Made by a program: the position numbers and the translations under genes
Shown: positions 11,892 through 39,647 of the stretch, piece by piece
Numbering within the stretch: position 1 is the first letter of the stretch
Layout of the letters: every line of letters starts with the position of its first letter
The notes under the pieces: generated by a model
Told to the model about the DNA's origin: nothing
Seen by the model: only the letters and a program-made list of their open reading frames with translations
Database searches by the model: none
Source: Erpobdella octoculata
Lineage: Eukaryota; Annelida; Clitellata; Hirudinida; Erpobdellidae
Direction: 5' to 3'
DNA length: 64,000 nt
Assembly (NCBI GenBank): GCA_963978895.1
Contig: OZ022242.1
Location: 24,717,663 to 24,781,662 of the forward strand

Positions 11892-12525
11892 TTATATAAA
11901 GTGACTAGCGAGGTTTACTTCGTTGTTTCTCTCGCCTTTTGCTCTTTATCATTTTACATAGAAAAAGTTTTAAAATTTAAATTAATTTTTCTTTATAACT
12001 GATAGTTTGTTTTTTAAATAAAATTTTATTATAAACTAATTTTATTTTTTTTTATTCATTTCATTCATACGATCATCGTACCTCACCACTCACAACTACG
12101 ATGTAAATAGTGCTTGGAAGGGTACTACTTACTGTTTTCAAAGTCTCTCAAATTACAATAAATGTTTTTTTTAAATTAAATTTGGTATTAAATTTGTTTT
12201 TTTAGGTTATTGTAACAAAATAAAAATAATACGAATATTTTTTTGGCATGGGCCGTCCGTAGGAAAGATTACCGTTGAATTTTCTAGGCGATTTAACTAT
12301 TTAGTTACATACATGGAGTGTCGAATAACTTAGTCGGCACATTTATCAATCTTTATCCACCGGAAAAACCCATAACGGCCAACGACTATAAAATAAACAA
12401 CATCGGAAAACAAAGCGCGTCTATATATTTGCATAATTTATGTGACTTTTTTAATTCAAAATTATCCAATCAGGTGGCATTATTTATCTTCCCGTCTTAT
12501 ATCGTCGGACATTGGCGAAAATGCG
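11892..12525. other. No gene recognised
   Basis: AT-rich sequence with a short open stretch at 12318-12566 that resembles nothing I know. It leads directly into the left arm of the large inverted repeat. Confidence 0.35.
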
Positions 12526-12858
12526 GCCGGCTGGGCCACCCCAGCATAGTATATAACAATTCATAACTTTCGAAGTAGAAAATGTGTTTAAAAAATTAAA
12601 CTAATTAAAAAATATGAAACAAAATATAATTGTGAATATAAACAATTTTAAAATAATTTTTTTAAAGTTTGCATAAAAAAAGATGTTTGCCGACTGAGCA
12701 AATGCTCAACCAATCGTGCGCTCTTTCACAGCTCGTTATGTTGCCGCTTAGTATAATTTTCGTAACCTCTTAAAGAGAATTCTCGTTATTTTTGATGTTG
12801 AATAAGCTATATAAAGAGTCAACAAACGGAAGAAAAAAGTATGCCAGACAGTAGTAGG
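12526..12858. repeat. Left arm of a 333-bp inverted repeat
   Basis: Base for base this arm matches the reverse complement of 15388-15720 with scattered substitutions and a few one-base indels (roughly nine in ten bases identical by eye). Both arms end at the same point, GCCAGACAGTAGTAGG. The two arms enclose about 2.5 kb. Confidence 0.88.
12710..12815 (+). promoter_or_regulatory. Candidate pol II promoter: CCAAT and TATA boxes
   Basis: CCAAT lies at 12710-12714 and TATATAAA at 12808-12815, 26 bases before an ATG at 12841. The same boxes are conserved, on the other strand, in the right arm (15388-15720), where CCAAT, TATATAAA and an ATG recur at the same spacing. Conservation in both copies is the main support; transcription is inferred. 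Confidence 0.45.
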
Positions 12859-12939
12859 ACTACCATGTTATTATTATTACATCTGCCCAGCCAACAGCAG
12901 ACTAGTAGTGAACAACAGGTAGTGAATTTAATTTACAAG
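12841..12939 (+). CDS. Candidate first coding exon of an unknown gene
   Basis: An ATG just downstream of the TATA box opens 33 codons beginning MPDSSRTTMLLLLHLPS and ending VVNLIYK before a good donor (AAG|GTAAGC at 12940). The short MLLLLHL run might be part of a signal sequence but lacks a clear cleavage site. The first codons, MPDSSR, are also present in the right arm, where the frame closes within a few codons. I could not find a following exon. Confidence 0.25.
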
Positions 12940-13835
12940 GTAAGCTTTTAGATTCTAAATATTACATAAAGATGATAAGAGTAGAAAAGTTTATTATGTT
13001 AATTAAAATTTAATTTCATGCATGAGTTATATGAATACATTTTTTTATGTGTTCCCCTGACTTATTTATACCAACATTTTCCATTATTATCCATACAATA
13101 AATAACTCCTGACATAAGTTTCACAGTCAGTTATAGTAGAAGTTTTCTACTGAGTTTTAGTCACTATAACGGAATGTTTCATCATTGCATCAAACAGCTG
13201 CAAGTTCAGCACCAGTAAAAGTCATAAATTTGTACTATTTTATATATTGATATAAATTGATCTCACTATCAATTTGTGAATTGATTCACTTCTATAGATA
13301 TAATATCTGTGACGATATATATTATCTTTCAGATATGATGTTACAGTGTTCCATTGTCTAGAAATATGTCAGCTCAGCAATTATCAGGAAAAGGGAACTA
13401 GAATAAAATAAAAGTCAATGTTATGAGTTGTTTCAGTAATAAGTGAATTTTTTCCAGAGACAAATTCAAGTCACTAATAATAGATGACTTCTAGAAATGA
13501 AATCTTTATTTTTCATTTAATTTTGTTTTTGTCATTAGTTTGGCTTTGAAATGTTTAATAAATATCTACAACATTGTGCTTTTGACTCAGAATCTGAGAA
13601 TCTAGAGCTGTTTGCAGAAAGGCCCATATTTCTCAAGAATGATTATGAATAAATATGATGATCTAAATTAACAACACACTGTACCCAAACCTAAGTACTT
13701 TATTCTATTTCATGAAATACCACTAAAACCTCTTCTGTTTTTTTTTTCACTATTATTAACATTTAGTAACCAACAAATAATTTTACATGTTCACTCGATT
13801 TTAACCTACTGCTGAGGTTGACGCCATTGCTCCGT
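12940..13835. other. Spacer between inverted arms, nothing recognised
   Basis: AT-rich DNA inside the 12.5-15.7 kb inverted-repeat structure, with no coding frame or internal repeat that I can identify. Confidence 0.35.
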
Positions 13836-13851
13836 CCTAACCCTAACCCTA
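13836..13851 (-). repeat. Telomeric CCCTAA patch
   Basis: CCTAACCCTAACCCTA, flanked on the left by the reverse complement of GCAATGGCGTCAACCTCAGC. The same neighbour follows the TTAGGG runs at 14331 and 14389 on the opposite strand. Confidence 0.8.
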
Positions 13852-14025
13852 CATTTCTATGCAAAGAACGGCTGAAAATATCAAATGTCTTTGAAATGTC
13901 TTAGAAAGGGGGACTTAATCGAATGATTCGGCTTAATAAAATTGATTACATACAATTACTCATATGATACTGCCTCGATTTATATTATCTATACTATTAT
14001 GCACTGAACTGAAATGTTTTACCCG

Positions 14026-14140
14026 GGGGGGGGGAATTGTCCTACCCCGGAGGGGGGGGGAACGTCCGGGGGGGGGGATGTCCGGGGGGGGGGGGATGTC
14101 CGGGGGGGGGGAAATGTCCGGGGAGGGGGGAAATGTCCGA
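14026..14140. repeat. G-run minisatellite, cluster 1
   Basis: Four to five irregular units of ATGTCC followed by 8-11 G residues. The units vary mainly in G-run length and in GAAATGTCC, GGATGTCC or GAACGTCC spacers. Strong quadruplex potential on +. A second cluster is at 14697-14797. Confidence 0.85.
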
Positions 14141-14330
14141 TCCTCGGTATGATACAGTTGCAACATTGTTATAGTTGGAGTGGGTAATCCCATTTTAGGG
14201 GCTCATTGACAAACCAAATATGCAAGCTTCATCCACTAGCCCTTTAGCTCCACCCACAAAATTTTAAATGTAATTTCTGAAAATGTAGAGCAGCATTAAT
14301 AATATCAAAATTAGGATTAAACCTTTCTAA

Positions 14331-14344
14331 GGTTAGGGTTAGGA
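14331..14344 (+). repeat. Short TTAGGG patch
   Basis: GGTTAGGGTTAGG, followed by ACGAAGCAATGGCGTCAACC. This is one of three copies of a telomere-motif/ATG-containing unit. Confidence 0.75.
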
Positions 14345-14388
14345 CGAAGCAATGGCGTCAACCTCAGCCGTTCTTTACATAGAAATGT

Positions 14389-14416
14389 AGGGTTAGGGTT
14401 AGGGTTAGGGTTAGGA
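14389..14416 (+). repeat. TTAGGG run, about 4 units
   Basis: Four consecutive canonical telomeric units ending seven bases before the ATG of the 60-codon frame at 14424. Confidence 0.85.
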
Positions 14417-14423
14417 AGAAGCA

Positions 14424-14606
14424 ATGGCGTCAACCTCAATCCTAAGGGAGGCTCGAGGAGAACCACCAGCCAAGAGAGTGAAGCGATCGACGAAGGCGCT
14501 TCAATCGGCTCTTTTTTCGCTAACGGATGCACGCCAAAAAAACATAAAAACATTGGAAGATGTCCAAGAGGGTCTAGGACACATTATTCGCTTTAACAAT
14601 ATTTAA
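14424..14606 (+). CDS. 60-residue ORF directly after a telomeric run, function unknown
   Basis: The frame begins MASTSILREARGEPPAKRVK. PPAKRVKR resembles a Myc-like monopartite nuclear localisation signal; the rest (LFSLTDARQKNIKTLEDVQE) may be helical. The start codon and the next four codons (MASTS) are repeated after the TTAGGG patches at 14331 and, inverted, at 13836, but those copies close after a few codons. I do not recognise the family. It could be a relic of a mobile element that carries telomeric repeats. Confidence 0.3.
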   Translation: MASTSILREARGEPPAKRVKRSTKALQSALFSLTDARQKNIKTLEDVQEGLGHIIRFNNI

Positions 14607-14696
14607 CTCTGGCAAACCAATAACCAATAAATGTTTAATAATTTAAAAAGGTGTTTGTGTTTCTTTGAAAAACTACTACATAACCACAGGAAGGGA

Positions 14697-14797
14697 AATG
14701 TCCTACCTTGGGGGGAAATGTCCGGGGGGGGGGAATGTCCTAGGGTCTGTCGGGGGGGGGGGATGTCCGGGGGGGGGAAACGTCCGGGGGGGAAATA
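14697..14797. repeat. G-run minisatellite, cluster 2
   Basis: GAAATGTCC/GGATGTCC spacers alternate with G runs of 5-10, as in the cluster at 14026-14140, about 570 bases apart in the same orientation. Confidence 0.85.
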
Positions 14798-15387
14798 TCC
14801 TACATTCATCATACCAGTAGGAAGAAAATGTTGAAGAGAGCATGTGTACAAAAAATTTAAAGCCATGAACCGACTAATCATCAAAAATTCCAAAAATGCA
14901 GTTTTTCTAATCATGTTACTTCTCATATTAATCCTGAATTTGCTCTAGAAAAAGACAAACTTTAAAGTTCTACTTTCAAACTAAAAGTTCTACTTCTAAA
15001 TAATGTTTTTCATAGTATGAGAATGTCAATTTTCACTAATAAAATAACTTTTAATAGTAGCTGTTATTATGTGTAAAAATATTGCCAGGAGTAATATTTT
15101 TTGAGCAGTGAAATTGGTAAGTTAGCTAAATTAAATTTAACTAGACTAAACCACCCATAAAACTCATTTTCTTCGAAATAAAAATAAAATTCCTTATTTG
15201 TGTGGTTAAATAAGAAAAATCATTCATAAATACAGACTAATGCAATAAAACGAAATTAGGGAGAAAACTATCGTAAGTCATCCCTGTTTATTTATTGTGC
15301 AGTTTTAGGTTTCGGCTGGGGTAGGCTCGGCGGCCGCGTGTTGAAGGCGAACGTTAGCACAGCAGGGCGTATCTATATATATCTATG
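14798..15387. other. Spacer before the right inverted arm, nothing recognised
   Basis: AT-rich sequence. Near 15310-15350 it becomes GC-richer (GGCTGGGGTAGGCTCGGCGG), partly resembling the outer edge of each arm. Confidence 0.3.
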
Positions 15388-15720
15388 CCTACTACTGTCT
15401 GGCATACTTTTTTCTTCGGTGTGTTTGACTCTTTATATAGCTTATTCAACATCAAAAATAACTAGAATTCTTTTTAAGAGGTTACGAAAATTATACTAAG
15501 CGGCAACATAACGAGCTGTGAAAGGGCGCACGATTGGTTGAGCATTTGCTCAGTCGGCAAACATCTTTTTTTATGCAAACTTTAAAAAATTGTTTTAAAA
15601 TTGTTTTTATTCACAATTATATTTTGTTTTATATTTTTTAATTAGTTTAAATTTTTTAAACACATTTACTACTTCGAAATTTAAGAATTGATATATACTA
15701 TGCTGGGGTAGCCGCGCCGG
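15388..15720. repeat. Right arm of the 333-bp inverted repeat
   Basis: Reverse complement of 12526-12858. It keeps the CCAAT box, the TATATAAA box and the ATGCCAGACAGT start on the minus strand, so the two promoter copies point towards each other into the 2.5-kb spacer. Confidence 0.88.
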
Positions 15721-15796
15721 CTTATGTAAAAATGTGTGCAGGGCGTATCTATATATATATATATATATATCTATGGTATTCATAGATTTATCTATG

Positions 15797-16106
15797 AGCG
15801 TATTATCACAGGCGATCAAACTAGCAAAAAATCAAATAATTTGTTTTTTTTTGGTTTGCATATGTTTAATATAAAGAATAAAAAAAAACAAAAAATATAT
15901 ATGAATAATTAAATTTTGAGTGAGTGTACGAGACACGTACTTGAGGCAAAAGTCATGTCTCGTTTCCGTAGGCCTACTTACTCCAAATTTAATTATTCGT
16001 CTATTTTTTTTGTTTTCTTCATTTTTTATATTAAGCATATGCAAACCAACAAAAAAACAAAATATTTGATTTTTTTCGCCAGTTTGATCGCCTGTGATAA
16101 TACGCT
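15797..16106. mobile_element. Foldback MITE
   Basis: A long hairpin. AGCGTATTATCACAGGCGAT at 15797 is matched by ATCGCCTGTGATAATACGCT ending at 16106. Pairing continues inwards through CATATG and AATTTAATTATTC with small interruptions, leaving a loop of about 60 bases around 15920-15980. No coding sequence. Confidence 0.75.
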
Positions 16107-16884
16107 ATTCATACAGGAGCGGGACCAAGAAAGGTGATTTTTTTCTCAATTTTGCAGAATGTGGCGATATCAGGTAATTACAAGCATATTTTTCTGATTA
16201 CAAATATGTAATTGGTTTACTTGTCAATAACGTTTGCACGATGCTGCAGTTAGCTGCCCCACTAATATATACATTATATATAATAATATTATATATAATA
16301 TATATATCTATAATAGAAAATCCTAATTTGTTGACACATATAAGTTTAAACTCAACAGTTTAAACCAAAACAAAATGTGTTCGTTTGTCTATGATAAATG
16401 CCATGTTTTGATACAAGCGAGCGAAGTTTCTCATTTTTTCCAAGGTATGATAGTGGTAATATACATTAGAAGTCATGTCTGCTTTTTATGATTTTGTGAA
16501 ATTGCTGATTCTAGGTAAACAAGTGATAATACTTCACTAAGTTTAAGTAAAGGAATATTTTCGCTGTCTCATGTAAATTTTAGACAGTGGTTGCTCGAAA
16601 TAATCCGAAATGTTTACTTGACAAAGTAAAGTGGTTCTTAAACTTGCTGTCATACCACTTCTGCTCATCTGCAATGACCTTGTTTGCATTTTCAACGGAC
16701 TTCGAATCCGTTTACACTGTTTACATTACACAAACAAAGAAACTCGCTAAGGGCTTAGAGGGTAAAACCGTAGAATCCGGGGTATAAACAAATTCAGGTG
16801 AATGAAGTTAGCAACGAAGCGGGAAACGATGTCTATTTTCACTCCGAATCGCCACAAATTAATTAAATTAAACTAAAATTGTCC
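16107..16884. other. No gene recognised
   Basis: Includes a TA-rich palindromic patch near 16265-16310. The 66-codon frame at 16587 matches no family I know. Confidence 0.35.
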
Positions 16885-17831
16885 GGTGTCTACCTGAGTT
16901 GCCGACCTCCGAGTTGCCGACCGCAATGACGTATCAACTTGCCGACCGATGTTTTTTAAGATCGTACTAAGTTGCCGACCTTGTCAAAAAAATTTCTATT
17001 TTATTTTTTATTTTTAGCTAATAGAATCGTTCAAAAAATAACGAATCATTTAAATAATCCAACTGAGACTAAAAAGAATCGTTCAATCTTATTTGGTTCA
17101 TTTACATAATTAGCGTGGAGGCGGAGCTCAAAGAACTTGCCAGCCAATGTCAAAGAGCCTCAACTTTGGTTTATTACTATCACACGGTCAGTTTCTCACG
17201 AGGTTAAGTGAAAAGTAAACGTAAATTAAAAAGCAGCTCTACTTTATTCTACTAGCATAATAGAGTTAAATATGCAAATAATGGATAAATAAATAAACTT
17301 AACTATTGCACAGCGAACCAGTAAGAATCATTTTTATTGTTAAGAAAAACATTTTTAATTAATATTAAAAATAATTATTGTTAAAAAAATTTAATGAAGA
17401 ATAAAAATATTATTTTTTATTTAAATTGACACTGTACTGAACAGTACGCAACAGTCTGTACGTATCAATTTTACCAGCCACATGCTGGGAGTGTGCCTTT
17501 GAAATTTTTTCCTCCAGTCGGATATATTTCGGCTTTCTTATTTAGTTTATTAACTTAATTGACATGGAGGCGGAGCTTACCGAACTTGCCAGCCAATGTC
17601 AAAGAGCCTCAAGTTTAGTTTATTTACATTAACTCATTCTTTTAACAAAAATATTATTGCTGTAGTATAAATGAATTATATTATTATTATTATTATTGCT
17701 TAAATACAAAATAACAAAGAGTTGTTTTTATTTTCTTGGTGGTCGGCAACTTCATACGCTTTGATAAAACGCTGGTCGGCAAGTTCGACGTTATTGGCGA
17801 AAATCGATGGTCGGCAACTCGGTACATCACC
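16885..17831. mobile_element. hAT element, TSD AATTGTCC
   Basis: The ends GGTGTCTACCTGAGTTGCC and (inverted) GGTGATGTACCGAGTTGCC are flanked by AATTGTCC (16877-16884, 17832-17839). AGTTGCCGACC-type motifs recur four times at the left end and three times, inverted, at the right end, as expected for transposase-binding subterminal repeats. Inside, GGAGGCGGAGCT then GAACTTGCCAGCCAATGTCA is duplicated at about 17117 and 17566. No transposase. Confidence 0.88.
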
Positions 17832-18347
17832 AATTGTCCGCACCTTCAAACAAATGTTTTCTTGTAGAGAAATATAAGCTTGATTGAACAGTGCAAAAAT
17901 TATTTTAAAATATTTATTGACACTTTAAGAAAAATGCCTTCCACGACTTGACCTTACAAATATGTTACCGACACAGCCAATCAGAAGCAAATTAATAAAA
18001 AAATAAATAAAATTATCCGCCCCTTCAAACAAATGTATTCTTATAGCAAATTTAACGTAGAATTCAAATATCTAATTACATTTTACACTTTCATAGTGAC
18101 AAATAAAGTATAATTATGATCAGAGAGCTATCGTTGCCCGAAGCGTTGCTAACTTCCTGGAGCTACAAATTCTAAAAAATATATCGGCGTAAGCTCCGCC
18201 CCTTAATTTCTATGCTCCGCCTCTAGGATGGGATGTGCCTGATCGACTTAAAAATATATTTAATTTTTTTTAAATATTATCTAGTTTAATAATTATCAAA
18301 AATAATTTAAAATATTGCTTAAATATAAATTGTTTGGGATGTGCTTG
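17832..18347. other. No gene recognised
   Basis: AT-rich sequence between two short DNA transposons; no feature supported. Confidence 0.35.
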
Positions 18348-18756
18348 GATGCGAGAAGCAAAGCGTATTTACCACAATTAAGCTGATTAGAACAATTGCC
18401 TTCGCAAATTATTCATGTTCACAAAACAAAGCATCTATAAATGACTGAAAATTAAAACTTGATAATTGTTTTTGTTTTGAATCTGGGCATGTTATTCAAA
18501 GGCTCTAAAGCAGTATTAGATGATAAGTATGCTCTCTTAGATGGTTAAAAAATACATTTGACTTCTTTTTGTGACTGACTATAACTTATCCCATATAACT
18601 GACTTTTTATCTTGACAATATATTTTCAGTCATATATAAATGCTTCCTTTTCCTTTGTCTTGTGAATGTGAAAAATTCGCGAAGACAAGTGGCAATTGTT
18701 CTAATCAACTTAATGGTCTGGTAACAGACTAGCGAATACGCTTTGCATCTCGCATC
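18348..18756. mobile_element. Foldback MITE with ~140-bp inverted ends
   Basis: GATGCGAGAAGCAAAGCGTA at the left end mirrors TACGCTTTGCATCTCGCATC at the right. Pairing continues through TTAGAACAATTGCC and the ATAAATG block. A second, right-end-only copy follows at about 18790-18915, ending CGCTTCGCATCTCGCAT. Confidence 0.7.
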
Positions 18757-19080
18757 AGAGCAGAGCAGACCCCAATCAATTATAAACTGCTAATTTTCCG
18801 TCATTTATAGATTCTTCCTTTGTCTTCTGAACATGAAGAAATTGCTAAAACAAGTCGCAATTGTTCTTATCAATTGTCATGATAAAGACCAGATAATGCG
18901 CTTCGCATCTCGCATAACAACAATTTACTACATTACTTTCAATTTCAATTTTAATATTTATATTTTTATATTATTTGTTAAATAAAGTTATTGGTTATTT
19001 TGTCTGTTCTAAACATTAACACACTGGCTTTCCATTAAATCATATACAAAGCCGCAACACTAGCTGTCAATCATTCTATT

Positions 19081-19490
19081 TAGACCTGTGAATTGTACGG
19101 CCTTCATTTTTGTAGAAACTGTTTTAAGGCTAATAAAGAGTGCTTAAAAAATTTAATTGAGACAAGGTTAGTGGTGGATTTGACTACAAATCAATTGACA
19201 GAAAGACTTTCGAGATGTCAGTGGAGGCTTTGTACAGTCACAAAAAACCTCTGTGAGTTAGAGAAGAAACTAAATGCTCTCAGCAGGGGCTCTAATGTTA
19301 GGCTTGAAAAACTCAACAAAAGAATAGTCTAGTTTATTTAAAAATTGAGTTGAAACACTGGTGACAAATTTTGGGGCTGTTGAGAAATCTGTGGTTGCCA
19401 CAAAGACAAACATTCAAATCAACATTGAATAAGAGAAAAGGAAAAAGATCTTAATTGATAGAAGATTTTTTCAAGTAGTTGCTTCTGCAC
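19081..19490 (+). pseudogene. CR1-like ORF1 relic
   Basis: GLHFCRNCFKANKECLKNL aligns with GLHLCEACTKSNEEKIKSL in the ORF1 of the element at 28533-29378, including the CxxC pair and the following coiled-coil-like stretch. After a stop at 19330 a related segment (EKRKKILIDRRFF) matches the RRRNNIIIF start of the RNA-binding domain. It is strongly diverged, so an old insertion. Confidence 0.5.
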
Positions 19491-19499
19491 TCATTTTTA

Positions 19500-21094
19500 A
19501 TGCAAAACAAAGGGTTGAAATACCTAGAAAAAAAGACAGCTGACCTACTTTGCTTTAGCAGTAAACTCAGGATCACCCCATACCAGGCACATCTTTTCCT
19601 AACAGCAAATGCTTCAATAAAAAATTGTAGCAGTAAATAACACTAAATTATTTTATGGTAAAAAACAATGATCAGGAAAGGAAACATGATCGCAAATATT
19701 GTGTTTCAATTTCCTTGTCTATGTGGTTTAAGATTTAGACACCTGCTTCAATGATATATGTCAAGTTTCTTGGCTGCTTGCTGTATCAGAATTATTTTTC
19801 TCATCTATTGTTTCCAACTGGTTTTACCAGAATTCAGTAAAGGTAGCAAACATGGAAAAATAATTGTCTGATAGTGCTATTTTTAGCAATGCCTCTCCCG
19901 CATAAGCTAAATTTACAAATTATGTGACAGTACTATAGGAAAAATTTATTTATGCTTTTTTGGTCAGAATATTGCATTGTTAAAACCTAACATTATAGTA
20001 CCAAGCAATTACAGAGAAATAAAAAAGATACAATTGTTAGTTTCTGAAAGAGTATTTCTTTCAAGCATCAAACTTTTATTAAAGTTTATATTTCACACAT
20101 TTTTTATCATATACCAGATGTAAACAGATATTCTGTAATCTCTACATAAAACAGTAACTTGGGTGACAGCAAAATAAAACTAATTTTAGAGACCGACAGA
20201 ATGTAGGTTTCGTTTTTTATGCCAAAACTGCATATTTCTCAATTTTGGTCCACTTTCCTTTTCGATCTTTTTGAATTCAGTACAGTTATGTTTTAGGTTC
20301 AGATTTGTTTTTTTTCCCACGAGCAGTTTCATCTAACTGCCGTTTGATTAAACTGTTGCATAGATAATGATAATTTAAATATTTGGTACCAGAGACCATG
20401 ACACACTTTGCCGGTTCTTATGTAAACAACTGAGTTACGTGAACGAAAGCCCAAATAGAACTTCAAACGTATTATAATTTGAGACAAAGTAGCTGAAGGT
20501 ACGGTCTAAAATACCATTTATTTAGCATAAAGTTCTTTGTAGCACACTAACTGTACTTCTGAGGTTTTGTGCCATTGTTTTAACTGTAAGCCGCTTTTTC
20601 AAGCGATTATGATAGAATAAACTTTTTATGCCATAAAGACTAGGATTTTCTTTGAAAAGACTGATTTAAAATAAACCAATCTTCCAATCAGTGTGAGTTT
20701 TCTCAACCAGTTCTGGAGAGAAATAAAACACGCATTGGCCGGCAAAAACTGGCAACAGAATCTTGACACGCATAAATTAGCATAATTTCTGGATCTGTCT
20801 TCCGTGATACACACAATTTTAAGCAGTGTCTTCAGCTTCGTTTTTTGGACAAAACTGACAGCGCTGTTACGTTTTCAGCGAATTCAAAATGTCAGTTTCA
20901 GAAGCAGTTTGTTTTTCAGCTGAAACTAGAAAATACAGTTTCGGTCGGTCTATTTAATTTGGGCATATATGTTAAAACAGCAGCACTTTTTTTTCCTTTT
21001 TTACTGGATTACAAACATCCTTGGTGTATTATTGTTTTTATAGTCTTTTATGCTCAGTTTTTTCTCTATATTCCAAAAAAATTTTAACAATTAT
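19500..21094. other. No gene recognised
   Basis: AT-rich sequence with isolated short open frames (20626, 20845) that show no known motif. It would be upstream or first-intron DNA of the TMEM201-like gene. Confidence 0.35.
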
Positions 21095-22360
21095 TAGGGA
21101 TGTCACGGGTACCCGAACCCGAGTTCGGTACTACCCGGTCTTTTTCTGATACCCGAACTCGAACCCGAAGTGTGAAAATTTGATACCCGAACCCGAAAAT
21201 GTGAAAACTTGATACCCGAAAATGAGAAAACTTGATACTCGAACTCGAAAATGTGAAAACTTGATACCCGAACCCGAAAATTTATAAACCTAATACCCGA
21301 ACTCGGAGTTGTGAAAAAATAATTTTTTTAGTAAATAAATATTTATTCCAGTTTTAAAAATAGCAACACAAACAGAGTTTTCCTAACTTTTCTAGTTTAT
21401 TAAAAATGAAATAGTATTAGGAACCGATTTATTAGTGATTGTGTAAGCTAGACCACTAATCCATTTGATTATCAGGCCGGACCGAGCCGCGAACGAACTA
21501 AAATAATTAAGCCTCCTTCGGTCGAAGAAATCGCGGATAGCCATGACTCTAAACTTTTTACTTCAGTTATATAACCTTATATTTATTCATTCATATACTC
21601 AAAGTTTTTCTGATATAACAAAGACCCTTTGTTATAAAGATAATCTTGCATAATCCTAAACTTTAACTGGCAAAGTCTATAAATGATCTATGCATCACAG
21701 TCATTTTATTGGCAAATGTGTAAGCTAGAACACTAATCCGCCTGATTACCCGACCGGACCGAGCCGCGAAAAAATTAATAAATTATAATAATTTAAGAGG
21801 TAACGTAGTATACTAATCGCAAGCCATACAAGTTTTGTATTATCACCTTTGCATAACAAATAACACAAATAGGTCATTTTATTGGTGAGTGTGTAAGCTA
21901 GACCACTAATCTGCCTGATTATCTGGCCGGACCGAGCCGCGAACGAACTAAAATAATTAAGCCTCCTTCGGCCAAAGAAATCACATTATTTGGAAAGCTA
22001 AAAAAATAACTTGTTAGTGTTCATTCAATACGGGTAATGTCCAATGGATGAATTGATCGCTCTCGTGTGTATATGTATATACACTAGGTAAATTTAAAAT
22101 TAATCCAGGAATTGGAAATCATAAGCCAGTATTGAACCCGAACCCGGTTTTTGGAAAACTACAAACCAGAACCCGAAAACCTGAGTTTCATAAACCTGAA
22201 CACGAACCCGAAAACCTGAGTTTCATAAACCCGAACCCGAAAACTCGAGTTTTACAAACCCGAATCTGAAAACTCTAGTTTCACAAACCCGAACCTGAAA
22301 ACTCTAGTTTCACAAACCCGAACCCGAAAACTCCAAAAAGTACTACCCGTGACATCCCTA
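21095..22360. mobile_element. hAT MITE, TSD ACAATTAT
   Basis: A perfect 17-base inverted end, TAGGGATGTCACGGGTA, is flanked by ACAATTAT (21087-21094, 22361-22368). ACCCGAACCCGAAAA-type repeats fill both subterminal regions. Inside, a block with GACCACTAATC and GGCCGGACCGAGCCGCGAA occurs three times (about 21430, 21720, 21890). It lies immediately upstream of the first candidate TMEM201-like exon. Confidence 0.9.
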
Positions 22361-22386
22361 ACAATTATTATGAATATTTTACACAG

Positions 22387-39213
<16,827 letters not shown>

Positions 39214-39401
39214 AATGAAATAAACTTTTATGACCTCATAATCACGACATGGTTTTCTTAAATTGTAAGGTGGCAATGATTATGATCTATAAGTGAATCG
39301 GAAAAAACTTGCAGAACACAGTTGTGTCAGAATGTTTTCTATGTCTTTATTATTCTATAAAATCTCAAAAGTGTGGTTTCGTTGATTTATAGGCAACAAT
39401 A

Positions 39402-39647
39402 TCTATATATATATATAAAAATGACCTTTTCTATATGTCCTTTATGCATTGCTATGCCATTCATCCAATCGTAATGAAATTTTCACACAACCTTGAGAGT
39501 CAAAGGGCGACAATTATAGTGAAAAAAAATTGAAATCGGTCACAAAATGAGCGGAGCGGGAACTATATATATATATACACATACACACATAGGCGACCAG
39601 GAGAGCGACTGGGAGCGGGATAGCAAGCATTAGAAAAACCCCGCTAG
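39402..39647 (+). mobile_element. Short non-autonomous Helitron
   Basis: 5' TCTATATATATATATAAAA, 3' AACCCCGCTAG (CTAG 39644-39647) followed by T. Shares the CACACAACCTTGAGAGTCAA and GAGCGGAGCGGGAACTATA blocks with the copies at 2489-3257 and 58510-59002, but its internal TA tract is short. Confidence 0.8.

Noticed and set aside
12318..12566. 82-codon plus frame as a gene
   Set aside because: No recognisable motif. It crosses the outer border of the inverted-repeat arm and is no longer than chance allows.
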